A stretch of DNA of 64,000 nt from Hydrangea macrophylla (lineage: Eukaryota > Streptophyta > Magnoliopsida > Cornales > Hydrangeaceae): the NCBI GenBank assembly GCA_033977485.1, contig CM066991.1:57345350-57409349 (forward strand), given 5' to 3'. Positions 10,834-23,314 of this stretch are shown piece by piece. Position 1 is the stretch's first letter, and each line of letters starts with the position of its first letter. The position numbers and the translations under genes were made by a program. The notes under the pieces were generated by a model. The model had not been told where the DNA came from, did no database searches, and was given only the letters and a program-made list of their open reading frames with translations.

Positions 10834-13440
10834 CACCCCCAAACCTACACTTTGCTAGTCCTCAAGCAAAGAAAAAGATAAAAATAAATACTACTACACT
10901 TAAAAATCCTAACTCACTATCGCAGGTAATGCGATTGGATTTAGCATGCTATAAGCCTTTTAAACCCCTAGGTATCCGTAATAGAACGAGTGAAGTCTCA
11001 TGAGGGTTCTCGTCAATTAAGACACCCATAACCTTCTTTTATTAACTTGTCCATGAAAAAATTTAGTACAATGAAAAACATTTAATACTCCTTATTATAA
11101 AAATTGATTCGAAATAGAATAATGAACAAAAGAAGAAACATAATGAAACATCCACTTAAGTTATGAGAACAATTCGAAGAGAATGCATCGAATGAAGCAA
11201 TAGCATATTTCTTAATAAACTTGCACGTGTGTGATATGATAGTCAAGTGAATACACGCCTATTATGAACTTGGATTATAATCCGGATAACTATCTAATTA
11301 TGCTTCGACTTCAAATCTCACACCGTTAATTACACTCTAAATGAAACACTCAGAAATAGGTGTAATTTCTCGGGTATATGCAACCGAACGAATTATGTTT
11401 TCGAAACAAGCAATGCTCACATATGACATGAAAAGACACATGACACGCAAAAAAAGTAGTCTCATGAAAGAATGTCAAAAGTCAAGAAAAATTAAGTGTT
11501 ACCATGTTTTATTCCCCCCTTCCATTGTTTTCATATCCAACCCATACTTCCTAGGATCAAATAGGACTTTTCAAATGTTGTAACATGGCTGAGACAATGG
11601 AAAAGAATAGAACGAATTCATCAAGTAATCATTAGAATGTCATTGTAAGGCATATTCAATTTCTTTAATTCATTCTTGTACCAACTTTCATCATTTCATT
11701 CTCTATTCTTCCTATATATATTGAATTTCTTTCCTCTTGTTTTCTTTCTTTTCTTCTTTCAACCTTTTTCTTTTTCCTTTTCGTTGCTTTTGGAATAATT
11801 ATCCATCGAAGTACATGGCAGCTACCCCAATAACCTCTTTTTTTCTTTTCCTCTTGAATCAACTCATCACCTTATCAACACTAAAAGTTAATCAATCTTT
11901 CAGTGGTGAAATCTAAATTGGCCAAGTTGGAGCAAAAACATAATGGTGTTTGAAGAAAAAGAGGCATGTTAAAGGCTCAAAGGGGCAACTAAGGAAATGA
12001 TATCTTTTATCTCGGTTAGGTCAAATGATAAAAAGTGTAAAAAATCAAAGAGGGCCTAAAATCATATCCTAGGGAGATATGGTTCTTCAATGTTTACGAC
12101 AAAAGATTATTTAGCATGGTAACAACTATTTTAACTCGACTACCAACCAAAACAAGGATACTGAGACTCATCAATGAGTAGATGCATTATTTAAATGAAA
12201 TTTAACAAACACAATGCATTTATAACCCTCGAAAAAGAAAAGATAGGCTCAAAGCTCACTGAGCTTAGTCTCCATATTATTGTTATCTAGAAATCTGAAT
12301 GATATTATAGTTCACATCAAACATGCATCCATTTGACTTTGTGTAGTGCATAAGTACGTGTGCAAGTCAATGAAATCAAACTATGATTCAAATTATTCAT
12401 AACCTAAAACGTCGCATCATGACTTCAGCAAATGTTAATCACATCTTCCCTTGTTTACCATTCTATAACAATCCAAGTTACATAACAAGAAGTATCGACT
12501 CGAGATTGCAAAAATGTCAATAACCTCGTTTATTTAAGCGCAAGTATCAAAATTTTTTTGAAAACTCGGTGCATGATAATGTGCATGTGAGTGTATACCC
12601 CCAAACTTAAACCTTTTATTGTCCCTAATGAAATAACAAAATGAAAGAAAGGAGAATCCGTAAGGAAGGAATGACATTACCTTGATCTCGGCAATCACAA
12701 ACCAGGTGAATGTATATGAATATGGCAATAAAGTTCAATTGCTCCAAATGAAGGCACTAATTCACCTGTCAATACTCGACAAAAGAAAATAAACAAACAA
12801 AAGAACAACGATAGCGAATAGAAATAGATATATATAATGGAGACCGAGGCATACTTATTGAGAAACTAAACTAAAATTGAAAGACTCAATGAAAATAAAA
12901 AAGAACAAGTACAAAAAAATTATAAACAAAGAAGGTCTCGATCTAAAAGGGACCTAAGAGAGCAAACAGAAAGGAGAAAAACACGTAAGGGTTGGGAGTG
13001 AGAAGAAGAGAACAAAAGTGAAAAACACAAAAATCCCCCCATTGCACACAAGGAAATACTGAGGCTTGTTTTCAGAAACAGTAAAAAAACATCCTAAGGC
13101 ATAGGCTCGCTGCCACGAACCGCGCGCAGGGAAACACGATCGCTTGAGCGATCTAGCGTGCGACATTTTACTGAGAGCTGTTTTGCTAAAAAAAAAACTT
13201 ACAAAATTTTTAAGTCCAAAACTCGTGCGCGTGGGCCGCACTAGCAACCTTTTGCGAGAGCGAATAGCCCATTTTTCTTTGTTGTGTCTTAGAAAGTTAA
13301 TTGGATTCAAAATAAAAAGACTAAGACCCCCAAACCTATCCAGAACTTAAAAAAAATTGACTCAAAATGACCAAAAAGTGTACAAAAATGAGGGAACGAA
13401 ATGATTAAAGCTTGGGTTGCCTCCCAAGAAGCGCTATCTT
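10834..13440 (-). other. Athila-like polypurine tract and long 3' untranslated tail
   Basis: Noncoding on both strands. On the minus strand it starts at about 13440 with the phrase AGCGCTTCTTGGGAGGCAAC, which is common downstream of the coding region in plant Athila/Tat elements, then runs through AT-rich sequence with a GTTTGGGGGT-type phrase near 12600 and ends with the polypurine tract GTAGGTTTGGGGGTG beside the LTR (10834-10848). Confidence 0.7.
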
Positions 13441-13779
13441 TTACGTCTTCAGCTAGACAGTCCTACGCTCAAGACTTATGGAGGCCAAAACTCGGACTCT
13501 GTGTCCCTATTAATCGGAGAAAGACCATAGTTGAAAACAGAAATGATATCTTTATAAGTTAATTCCTTCATTGGTTCCTTATGTTCATGTTCAAATCAAT
13601 TCTTCACCTTTTTAGTAAATTCATCATTAGGATCTGGGTTATTAGGGTTTTTTTGTTCATTATGTATTATATCATTTCCCTTACTCATGTTTATTACGTT
13701 ATTGGGTCCATTAGCTTATCTAACCTCACTCTCCGCCACACATGGTTATCATTGGGAGGTTGATCAATAGCATTAAATA

Positions 13780-14260
13780 CATTTAATTTAAGGTTCATAT
13801 TCCCAAATGACACTTTTGTTACCCTCGTTCGACATTGACATGAGCGTTGGCTGTGGCTAAGTACGGATGACTAAGAATGACAAGAGTGTGTCTTAACATC
13901 TAACACCAGTTTAGTGTCAAGGACCATGAAATTGACGGGATAGTAGCATTTGTCGACTTTGACCAAGGCACCTTCAATAATTCCTCTAGGGTTCTTGATG
14001 GAATAACCCTCTAATTCTAAGGTAGCGGCCACGGGTTTAAGTTCACCAAGACCTAGTTGTTTGTAAACCGAGTAGGGTAAAAGATTCACACTCACTCCTA
14101 ATTCAAGGAGAGCTCGATGGATTAAAGTGTCACTTGTGTGACCAAAAGTGGTAGGCATTCCAGGATCCTTATACTTCAGAGGAGCATTTTGGAAGATCAA
14201 ACTTACTTTGTCAGTGAGGAAGACCTTTTTCAGAATATGACTGCGCAAATGGTGCTTTTG
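13780..14260 (-). pseudogene. Athila-like aspartic protease
   Basis: A minus-strand fragment related to retroviral aspartic proteases. The piece 14248-13871 carries LLELGVSVNLLPYSVYKQLG, the region of the active site, where the usual Asp-x-Gly has become ELGVS. It continues with PRGIIEGALVKVDKCYYPV and the conserved FMVLDT. Only weak protein-like text continues to about 13450 and then the untranslated tail starts. No reverse transcriptase or integrase follows, so the element would have depended on a partner. Confidence 0.8.
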
Positions 14261-14289
14261 AGTGCATAGATCTTTTAAACATTTAACGA

Positions 14290-15927
14290 AATTAGGAATC
14301 TATTTTATAGCATTGAGGAATGGGATATTGATTTTAACTTGTTTAAATACCTCGAGTATGCCTTCTATTTTTGACCCTTTCTTTGAAAAAGGTGATGATT
14401 CATCGATAGCTGGGGGAGGAAAGGGCCCTTTTGGCAAGTGATCTGTCGGGGCTGGTGCATAGAGTATAGAATTTATATCATTCTTAACTTGATTCGTGTC
14501 CTTATCCCGCTCTTGATTAGCGTTATTATTCATATCTTTCCTACTCTCTCTCAGAATCTCAGTAACCTTTTTTCTCGAGTAGTTGTCCTAGTTACAACAG
14601 TGTTCACTTACTCACTCGTACCACCCACCTCATATTGACCCTTGTTTCTGAATAAGTTGACTTGGCAACTTACCCTAGGTCAAATGGTTTAGTGTGTTAG
14701 CTATTTGTCCCACTTAGGACTCCAACTTTGCGAAGGACTGTGTGTGAAAGTATACTAATGGATCACCGAACCAATACTTTCAAGTGAGGCCAACACTTTA
14801 TCCTCAAATGCATTATTACGTGGAAGTGTAGGAGGCAGAGGATCAGGTTGTGTACATTGATATTGTTGTGACCAATTGCCACGCATTGGGAAAGTCATTT
14901 TCAATTTGAAGTCTTATGGTGGAATATGGACCCTCATTATTTTGAGATCACCACCCAAAATTAGGATGACTTCTCCATGGCCCATTGTAATTATTTCCCA
15001 AAAGCTTGTGAGCATTTCATGGGAATTGTTGAAAAGAGTTAATGTGTTGGTCATTTAGAAGTAGGACATGTGAAGATATTATAAGAAGGTTTAGAACACA
15101 ATGCACATACTTTGGAAGGAGGTGGATTGGACCTATGGCCCATCCTCATGAGTTGGTCAAGTTTTCTACACAGTTCTTATATTTTGATTGAATGACTTGA
15201 CTCGGAACGCTCCTTTCTCTTAGGTTGAGGTGGAAGACACCCCTCGGGATGGACGGACATGGCTTGGTGCATTGAGTTTTTGCTTAACATTTCAAAAATT
15301 TTCCAGGCCTTGTCAGTGCTTTTGTGAAGAAATGTTCCAGTACAAATAGCATCGACTGTGTTATGGACAAAGGGAACAAGTCCTTTAAGAAGATTTGAAC
15401 CAGCTTCCACTTAGGGATTGGTTGATGGGGACAAGTGCGTCAAATTTCTTTAAATTGCTCCCATGTATCATAGAGCGTTTCCCCAACTTGTATCACAAAG
15501 TTCATTATGGATTTTCTTATTTGAATAGTTCTTGTGATGGGGAAAAACTTTGTAAAAATGTAGTATGTAATGCTTCCCATGTTCTAATAGTGTTTGGCTC
15601 AAGAGATTGGAGCCAATACTTAACTTTATCTTTTAGAGAAAATGGGAAAAGGCACAATTTTAACTCATCATCAGTTAAGTTTTGGATTTTCAAGGTTGCA
15701 CAAATATCATGAAATTATCCTAAATGGTGATATGGATCCTCTTTAACACAACCATGGAATGAAGGGAGTAGCGTGATGGTAGATGAATTTTTCTAAAAGT
15801 GAGACGCCATCACCTCCGGTAATTCGATAGATGCTTGTGGCGTGTAGGCCGTAGGAATGAAATAATCTTTTAAGGGAGGCGATTGAGGTATATTAGGATT
15901 ATTTCCATTATTTCTGAAGTTGGCCAT
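14290..15927 (-). pseudogene. Athila/Tat-like gag, broken
   Basis: Minus-strand structural protein. The likely start is the ATG at 15925-15927 (MANFRNNGNNPNIPQ), followed by PLKDYFIPTAYTP, which resembles the N-terminus of Athila/Tat gag. The core contains FPFSLKDKVKYWLQSL (near 15640), then a frame with DAICTGTFLHKSTDKAWKIF and EMLSKNS (15410-15177), matching the end of the plant gag domain. The C-terminal part is 14533-14300, leading to the protease. Stops and frame changes break it in several places. Confidence 0.8.
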
Positions 15928-16171
15928 CGAAATCGGTTCTATGTTATTGACGCATGTTTTCTTTAGTCGTTTAAGGGTACATCGTATTTCAAACTCAAAC
16001 AAAGACTACAGTTTCGGGGTTGATTCGTCATCTAACATCAATGTGCTCTAGAAGCTTGAGTTGATGACCTAAGGACTCTTAAAGTACGTTCGATTTTGAG
16101 GTTAAGCAGATGTAACTTGGGTTGATTCGACCGGGTACCGAACATACACTACGAGAGCTAATCTAAACTAA
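15928..16171 (-). other. Remnant of Athila-like leader, truncated
   Basis: Sequence upstream of the gag start. The expected primer site and 5' LTR are missing because the sequence changes at about 16172 to an Ogre-type LTR. Confidence 0.5.
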
Positions 16172-16607
16172 GACACTCAGTGAATGCTGGAATGACACTC
16201 ACTGATTGTCGGCGTAGCATTCAATGAATGTCGTTGCAGCACTCAACGAATAGCGCGAACAACTTCGCGGACTGCCGTCTTTTCTGGAATTTTGATTTTC
16301 GCAGCATTTGGTGTATTTTTGCGGTGATCAGAAAGTGCCATAGTGGTAATCAGAGACTGTCATTCTGGCACCCGTGACTGTCGCAGCGGCACCCCGTGAC
16401 TGCTGCAGCCTATAACCTGTGCTATTTTTCCCTATCATTCCCTTTTTCTTCTCTTTTATTCTTTCTTTCCTTTTGTTTGAATTGAAGAGCCTTTTGAAGA
16501 GTTTGAATCACCTTCGGAAGCCCTAGATTAGTAGAACATTGTCATCATCGAACTTGGAGGTAATGCTCCCCCTAATTCGACGTTTGGTCAAAATTGGGGT
16601 GTCGACA
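16172..16607 (-). repeat. Ogre-type 3' LTR fragment (U3 end)
   Basis: About 436 bp that align closely, in the same orientation, with 48497-48935, the outer end of the 5' LTR of the same element. It includes the near-palindromic phrases of the type CACTCAGTGAATGC and ends GGGGTGTCGACA at 16607. The remaining 2.4 kb of the LTR is absent on the left, so the element is truncated and has no target duplication. Confidence 0.85.
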
Positions 16608-16620
16608 GTTTGTCCCTCTT
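16608..16620 (-). promoter_or_regulatory. Ogre-type polypurine tract
   Basis: On the minus strand CAAAGAGGGACAAAC directly precedes the LTR, showing that the internal region of this element lies to the right and that it is a minus-strand element. Confidence 0.7.
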
Positions 16621-17158
16621 TGATAGAGCTTGTGGAGCAACGCGTTTTATAAGTGAATGTTAAAGCTTGTGTGAAGATAAGCCTTTGGCCAGACTGTCGA
16701 ATTTAGGTAAACAAAATACGTTGTAAAAAAAATAGGTGCGCAACAATGGTTCATGCTGGTCGTGCATAATGATGAGCTGCCTACGTATCCATTCAAGAAT
16801 CAGACCAAGACGTAGTTCGGGTAAGGGTCAAAAACACAAAAGCACAAGTAGTCATATGGATGAATGCACCTATCCTGCAGTGATGCACTACTCATGCAAT
16901 GACGACTATCAATGCAACTTCATGCTCATTAAACGATGTGATTCGAGATCGTGCTATCCTGATGCATCTAGATGCAAACCATGCCCTATGCTACTTAATG
17001 CTCGTGTTGACTCAAACTTAAACATGAGTTATTCTTTAGAATTTGGAGTTTTTATAACCAATAGGTTAGTTCCCTTCAAGATATGTGACCGTCTCGGCCA
17101 AAAGGACAAACGCAATTGACTGGGCGATGCTTTGCGACTTAGGCCCCGGTGTTAATGT

Positions 17159-17370
17159 GGGTTTGCTCTAAACAATCCGGAGCCCTTCGACCCCATCGGA
17201 TATGTTTGCTCTAAAAAATCCGCAGCCCTTCGGCCCTGTCAAATATGTTTGCTCTGAAAAATCCATATCCCTTCGGCCCCGTCGGATATGTTTGCTCTGA
17301 AAAATCTGCAGTCCTTCGGCCCTGTCGGATATGTTTGCTCTGAAAAAATTCGCAGCCCTTCGACCCCTTC
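17159..17370. repeat. 43-bp tandem repeat, about five copies
   Basis: Units read GGATATGTTTGCTCTGAAAA followed by ATCCGCAGCCCTTCGGCCC-like text, repeating about every 43 bp with a few substitutions per copy. Confidence 0.9.
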
Positions 17371-17397
17371 TAATTTTTTTTTAATATTCAAAATTAC

Positions 17398-17800
17398 GAG
17401 TCGATTTAGACTCAAATTGATTCCAAGAGTTAATTAGTCTCAAATTCCTTTCAAAATTTCATAATCAAGAGTCAAAATTTATTTCAGGAGTCAATCAGGG
17501 TTTCTAATTCCAAATCATAAGTCAATCAGACTCAAAGAATCCAAAATTTCCAAAAAAAACAAATTAAATTTTATAAAATTGGGAGTCAATCAGACTCAAA
17601 GAATTTCTTTTTCACAAAATCAGGAGTCAATCAAACTCAAAGAATTTTTTTTTCACAAAATCGGGAGAGGATCAAACTCAAAGAAATTTTTCACAAAATT
17701 GGGAGTCGATTGAACTAAAAGAATTCAAAATTTCCACAAAAATAGGAGCCAATTTGACCCAAAATAATTCAAATTCTGAAATTGGGAGTCAGTTGGTCTT
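17398..17800. repeat. Degenerate array of GGAGTCAATCAGACTCAAAG-type units
   Basis: The phrase GAGTCAATCAGACTC, itself an imperfect inverted repeat, recurs about every 45-60 bp, separated by A/T-rich text. Confidence 0.8.
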
Positions 17801-17933
17801 GGAAATCACTTTCGGGGACTAAAGCATTTAAGGTGGGCAAATTCCAGGATTCAGATATCAATTTTCAGGCAATTTGAATTTTGGGGGAAAACTAAAGGCC
17901 TTTTAACCGCCTCATTTGCGGTACACGCTTAAA

Positions 17934-18085
17934 ACTACGGTAGTATCGTACGGTAGTCACTGAATGCCGTTGGGGCCTACGGTAGTCACTGGATGCCGTT
18001 GGGGCACTCAGAGAGTGTCTTACGGCACTCCATCAACTATCACACACGTTTTTCAAGTGTCGCTCTAAGCAGGCAGACTGTTTAT
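17934..18085 (+). promoter_or_regulatory. Putative promoter of PMD gene
   Basis: An array of near-palindromic words, GGTAGTCACTGAATGCC at 17952-17968 and GGTAGTCACTGGATGCC at 17981-17997, plus CACTCAGAGAGTG, ends about 45 bp before a TATA-like TTTATATG (about 18075). The words closely resemble GGCATTCACTGAATGCC of the Ogre-type LTR (53120-53136). A short TTCAT microsatellite follows at 18093-18136. Confidence 0.5.
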
Positions 18086-18299
18086 ATGCCGCGCTTTCAT
18101 TTCATTTCATTTCAGTTCATTTCATTTCATTTCATTCTAAACTCTCTCTAATCCGAAGCTCTCTGGAAATTTTTTTTTTCTTCTTGCATTGATCTGTAGG
18201 ATCCAGAGGTTAGTTCCTCTTGATCAAAATCCTGTTGTTCTCATTTTTGTTGTTTTCTTGATCCTTGTCACAAAAATTTAACGCACAAATTCCATTTTC

Positions 18300-20800
18300 T
18301 TGCCAGGTTTGACTGTTATGTGTAGTGGCTTGGGTAGTTTGAGCAGGAAGAGGACTAGATATAGAGCCACCCCTCATCCTGGCCCCACCTTCCTTCTCTG
18401 GGATCCAGACAAGCACCTATCCGGCCAAGTGTTCAAACGAGAGGTGTACGCTTCTCATATTTCTTTTCTTTCTTCTAGTTCTTTTCTTATGAATCTCATG
18501 AATGTTATGTCAACAAAACTTTACATGCCTTCTTATGAATGTGATGCATGACAAAACTTTACATGCCCCTTCATGAATGCAAATGCCATTCTTGTAGAAT
18601 CTTTCGCGTGTTTCAATCGCTCTCTTTTATTCATTCATGTTCAATTTCATCGTTCACTACTATTATTCTTCATTCTATTTTATTACTATTATTATTATTA
18701 TATTTTTTTTTTCAAATTTTTCTCATAAACCTTATGAATGCAATGCATGTCAACAAAACTTTATGTGTCCTCTTATGAATGCGAATGTTATGCTTGTGAA
18801 TTCTTCGAGCGCTGCAATCGCTCTTTTTTACTCATTCATTATTCATTTTCATTTTAATTATTATTATTTACTTTTTTATTTCTATTTTATTCCTTTCTTT
18901 TATCCATTCATTTGTTGACATTGAACCTTGTAACTTTTGCAGCTCCAGCCCGATGTGTTGAAGGGGCATGGCAGGCTAGCCCACAAATTCGCATGGTACA
19001 AGTCGCTGAACGAGACCGTACATGGCTTCATCTATGCTACAGGTTTTGGGGACTTCGTCAAGCTCTTGACGAAGAGTTCGAAAGACCTGAGACAGATTCA
19101 CGCTCTCTTAGAGCGATGGTGGGACACCACCAACACATTCCACTTCGAGTTTGGGGAGATGACGATGACCCCACTTGACTTCTCTATGATCACTGGGATC
19201 CCCTTCGGGAGGGAGTGCTTGCAGTACTTGGATACCGTGATAGAGTAGGACCAGGTGCTACCGTTGTTAGGAGTAGTCCTAGAGGAACCCTTGGTTACGG
19301 CCAAGTGGTTTCTCGACACCGTCAGAGTCTAGGAGGGCTTTAGATATGAGCAGATGGCCCACGGGTTCATCATGTACATGTTGGGGTGCTCCCTGTTGAG
19401 CACCAGGGGCGATCGAATTTCGATGGTGCTGGTGGGGTCCCGAATTGCCCAGCCTCCACAGGCGGCTTCTGGAAAGCGTGGGAGGTACATTCTTTTATTT
19501 TCTTTTATTATTATTTATTATTATTATTATACATTAGCTTTTCAACTAATTTCTAAAAATGTGAACCTTACACCTCTTCTTTATTACAGATTTGGTCCCA
19601 CGAGTACTTCCATATGATGTCGCCCAAGATACAGTCGACGGATGCAGAAGGCTGGGGCTCATGACTTTATAGAATTTAGGAACTTCTTGACGAACCTGAG
19701 GGAGCCGCACGTCCGATGGCAACCCTGGGTGAATGTGCTCCCTACTGTCTCTCAGAGGATACGAAGATCAGGTGGGTATGACCCAATGAGACTATTATTG
19801 GATGGCCCCGATGCTCAGGAGTGGTACCTAGGGGAGAGAGTGATCAGGCAGTCGCTGATGGCTCCTGGATACTTCGTGCCACATCCCCCACCCGATTCTA
19901 TAAGAGCTACAGAGACGCTTTAGGGTAGTTCGCTCACGGCAGTCCTGAACAGCTTCACTATTTAGGATTTTCTGGAGCCTCCCAAAGGGTATGAGGTTTT
20001 CTGTGCTGCTAAGTTGATAAAGAACTTTCATCTGATGGAAGTGACTCGGGTGAGTTACTTTCGGCTTTTCGTTCTTTTTTTCAGTTCTTGCATATATATT
20101 TTCTCACTGAATTCACTTTATTTCCTCTTTGCGTATGTTCATACAGCACCCTAGGCTTCGGCTCTACTACCATGGGATTGGAGCATTCGGACGGTCTCTT
20201 ACGGCGAGCAGGGCATGACCATGGTTCCCTGATACTATATGGGTGCTCCCACTATCCCGCTTCAGTACGACTATGTCCCGCGGGACTATGTAGAGGAGGG
20301 TCTACTCTATGCTCATAGCGTGAGGGAGTGGATCCATGATCGAGACTGGAGGGTAATCTTCTAAAACCTGACTTTGAGCATTCTCATCCTTACTTCCTAA
20401 TCTCTCTTTTATTGATTTTCTGATTCAGGCCGATGGGGCGCGGGTGACCGCTGAGGCTCAGGTGAGAGCTAGGGTAAACTCTCACTACCCTTTTATTTAT
20501 AGTTTTCCTTTTTAGCATTTTTATTCAAATTTTCAAATCAAACTTGGTTATTTAATCTCTTTCCTCGCTCAGGAGAAAGAGAACAGGGCTTAGGTCCTAC
20601 GAGTGAGAGAGCTCAAACAGCAACTCCAGTAGTTTGGAGTGGGTCCAAGCAGAGCTCATGGAGGTGCTGGGCATGGTGGAGGTAGAGGCAGAGGCAGAGG
20701 TGGTGGTGGAGGCGGCGGGAGTGTCACAGAGTCAGAGGAGAAGCCACTCAGACGCGTTACGCGCCAGACCTGAGGTCGAGGCCGCGGTTGACCTACATTT
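18300..20800 (+). pseudogene. Plant mobile domain (PMD, aminotransferase-like) gene, antisense to host element
   Basis: PMD proteins (the family that includes MAIN and MAIL1) occur both as plant nuclear genes and as cargo of transposons. Here, a plausible first exon (18300-18442) has HPGPTFLLWDPDKHLSG. After an intron, the exon at about 18943-19490 contains HGRLAHKFAWYKSLNETVHG, RWWDTTNTFHFEFGEMTMTP and LDFSMITGIPFG, the typical PMD core. After a second intron, 19590-20040 carries RWQPWVNVLPTVSQRIR and AQEWYLGERVIRQSLM. A late exon near 20590-20800 is Gly/Arg-rich. Stops (for example 19246, 19331, 19921) and frame changes make it a pseudogene. It lies on plus between the 3' LTR and pol of the minus-strand Ogre-type element, so it is an antisense passenger gene. 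Confidence 0.8.
18490..18890 (+). repeat. Imperfect duplication in PMD intron
   Basis: The block with GTCAACAAAACTTTACATGC, CTTATGAATG, a gene-like CGCTCTCTTTTATTCATTCA and Att-rich text occurs at about 18505-18680 and again at about 18745-18890. Confidence 0.65.
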
Positions 20801-21297
20801 ATTTCTTTTTTATTTTTTCTGAGATATACACACACTTGGATGACTGTATATATACATTTATTTTTTGAGGACGGCTCTCGGATAGCCGGGGTAGGGTAGG
20901 CATCTACATACTTTTGATTATAGACATGATCATGCTTTTATTTAAGGATGGGGCCATAGCTTGGTCGTGCTTTTATTCCTTGCGAATGTTGCTTTTCTTC
21001 CTTTTTTTTCCCTTCTTTGTGATTGTGACCATCGCTTGGTCCTTTTTTATTTTAATTTTCTTTGACTGGTGAATGCTTGTAACTATGATTTTGCCTTTAT
21101 TATTTACATTTTATAAATAAATGAATGCGACCATGGCTTGGTCTTATTGTGCGTGATGCGATCTGATACACACGTTTATTATGTATTCAGTTCTTTGTTT
21201 GCAGGTGGGATGAAAGCATTACAAATAGATCCTGGTCAAAAATAGCCCTGTGTGGCACTCGGTTAGGCCTGCGCGATACTCAACAAGTGTCGTAGCG
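20801..21297. other. Downstream region of PMD gene
   Basis: AT-rich sequence with repeated CCATGGCTTGGTC-like phrases near 20950, 21030 and 21130. No gene. It ends in GC-rich text (21250-21297) that would continue directly at 23971 without the solo LTR. Confidence 0.5.
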
Positions 21298-22029
21298 TGT
21301 CATGCCCCGCAGTAGCAAAAATAGAGAAAATAAATTCCTTTTTGGGCCCGTAGGCCATGACAGTTCAAAGTCACCATATTGTCCATAACCAAAGTCAAAC
21401 CATTAGAGTAATGATTCAAACCACGCATTGAAAAGTTCTAAGGTTGATATATATAATCAGAGTTCAATACTAACTATTACAAAACCAAAGTGTTTGCAGA
21501 AAATATAAATAAAGCATTACGGCAACATATGCCGATTACAAACTTAACTATAACAACGGTCTCTAAAAACATAAGCATAAACTATCAACAGCAAGCCCCA
21601 AGTCTTTAGCTTGCGTAGTAGTCATCTCTAGCATAGCCTCCATCATTGTAGGCTCCCTCTTTGTAGCCCCTATCCATGTATGCATCTCTTGAATACTCAT
21701 AACCCTGGCCAGCTGGACATCGAATATCCAGCGGCATAAACGCTGTCAGCTACGAAAGCTGAGTGAATGCAAATACTAACAGAGTATCTATAGATGGCAG
21801 CATATATAAACAGCATCATTAAAAGGATCATCTCATCGTTCGCGTGCATGTATACACTAACTCAATATCTAACAATGGATATCATCCCAATCTCCCAATA
21901 CATAACATAGACTCTTGCGTCCACATTAATCAGACGAGTAGTCCCATACCTACGGTCTGTCAAACCAGACACACAGTCCCATATAATCTAGCCAAACACC
22001 CCGATATACTTTGTCCAACATTCCCCTGA

Positions 22030-22590
22030 TACATCCTAGCCAACACACCCAATACTTTACGGCCAACACGCCCAGTCAATACACTCAATACATTACGACC
22101 AATATGCCCAGCCAATATGCTCGATACATTACGGCCAATATGCCCAATACATTACGGCCAATATGCCCAGCCAATACGCTCATTACATTACAGCCAATAC
22201 GCCCATTACATTATGGCCAATACGCCCATTACATTACGACCAATACGCCCATTACATTACAGCCAATACGCGCAGCCAATATGCTCATTACATTACGGCT
22301 AATACGCCCATTACATTACGGCCAATACGCCCAACCAATGCGCTCATTACATTATGACCAATGCGCCCATTACATTATGGCCAATACGCCCATTACATTA
22401 CGACCAATACGCCTAGCCAATACACTCGATACATTACCGCCAATACGCCCAGCCAAAATGCTCATTACATTACAGCCAATACGCCCAGCCAATACGCTCA
22501 TTACATTACGGCCAATATGCCCAGCCAATACGCTCATTACATTACGGCCAATACGCCCATTACATTACGGCCAATACGCCTTAACACATA
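22030..22590. repeat. Minisatellite with 21-bp and 36-bp steps
   Basis: About 560 bp built from CCCATTACATTACGGCCAATA-type 21-bp units, some lengthened by a CCAGCCAATACGCTC-like 15-bp insert. Step lengths are multiples of three, which keeps several frames open (for example 22011-22658, 215 codons). These frames are a by-product, not evidence for protein. Confidence 0.9.
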
Positions 22591-23314
22591 CTACTGGGCA
22601 CACCATCCTATGTCATACGATCTTCATGACCACATTTACACATAGCAATCATAAATAGTATCGACCATTGTGGTCGACAGACCCACTACTATACACGTCG
22701 GCTTTTCAATCTCATTATTATCTCCATAGTAACCAAAGGGTTCCACTTTTCAATGCATTAAGTCCATTATTCCACGTATGTATTATTCCCATACAGTTCT
22801 CCAACATCAACATATGATAATAAACAGGTTAACAGTTCATTAGATATAAAATAACTAAACAATTAACTTTTTATTATGTTCTATCGATTGAACTAAGTTC
22901 GATCAATTGAGAGCAGTAATATTCCAAAATTGAACTGGACCTTTCCCGTATGTTCGGGGTCCGTTAATTCTTTCATCCCAAAACATATATAAACATACAT
23001 ATCTACGCTACTAAGTGAGTATAGGCACTCACCGGTAAAGACGGTGACATCGGCGAGCTCGGGGTGGTCGTGGGTGGTCTCGGGGTGTCTCTCTCTCCTC
23101 TTTTTCTTCTCCTTTCTCTCCTTCTGCTCGTCGTAGGTTCGGGGTTGCGGTGTGGTTTGGGATTTCTTCCTTTCCTTTCTTTTATTTTCTTTCTCCTTCA
23201 CTCTCTTGGCTAACTCTCTATTATTATTTTTCCTTCCTTTTCAACAACTAATGGGAGGGGTTTTTATGGGGAAAGGCGAAAGGCCACCAATATGTATATA
23301 TATATTATACACAA

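Larger units (their letters stand above)
16621..17933. other. Spacer between Ogre-type 3' LTR and PMD gene
   Basis: No gene I can support. The plus-strand open frame at 16736-17119 is cysteine-rich but has no family features that I recognise. Two tandem arrays (17159-17370 and 17398-17800) fill much of it. Confidence 0.5.

Noticed and set aside
13144..13350. Overlapping frames 12954-13310 (minus) and 13144-13350 (plus)
   Set aside because: They lie in the Athila-like 3' tail and are AT- and Phe/Lys-rich without motifs.
16736..17119. 127-codon cysteine-rich plus frame
   Set aside because: No recognisable cysteine spacing or homologue; it sits in the spacer beside the polypurine tract. Left unannotated as a gene.
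22011..22658. 215-codon plus-strand open frame
   Set aside because: It is made of a 21/36-bp minisatellite inside a solo LTR; overlapping frames are equally open.
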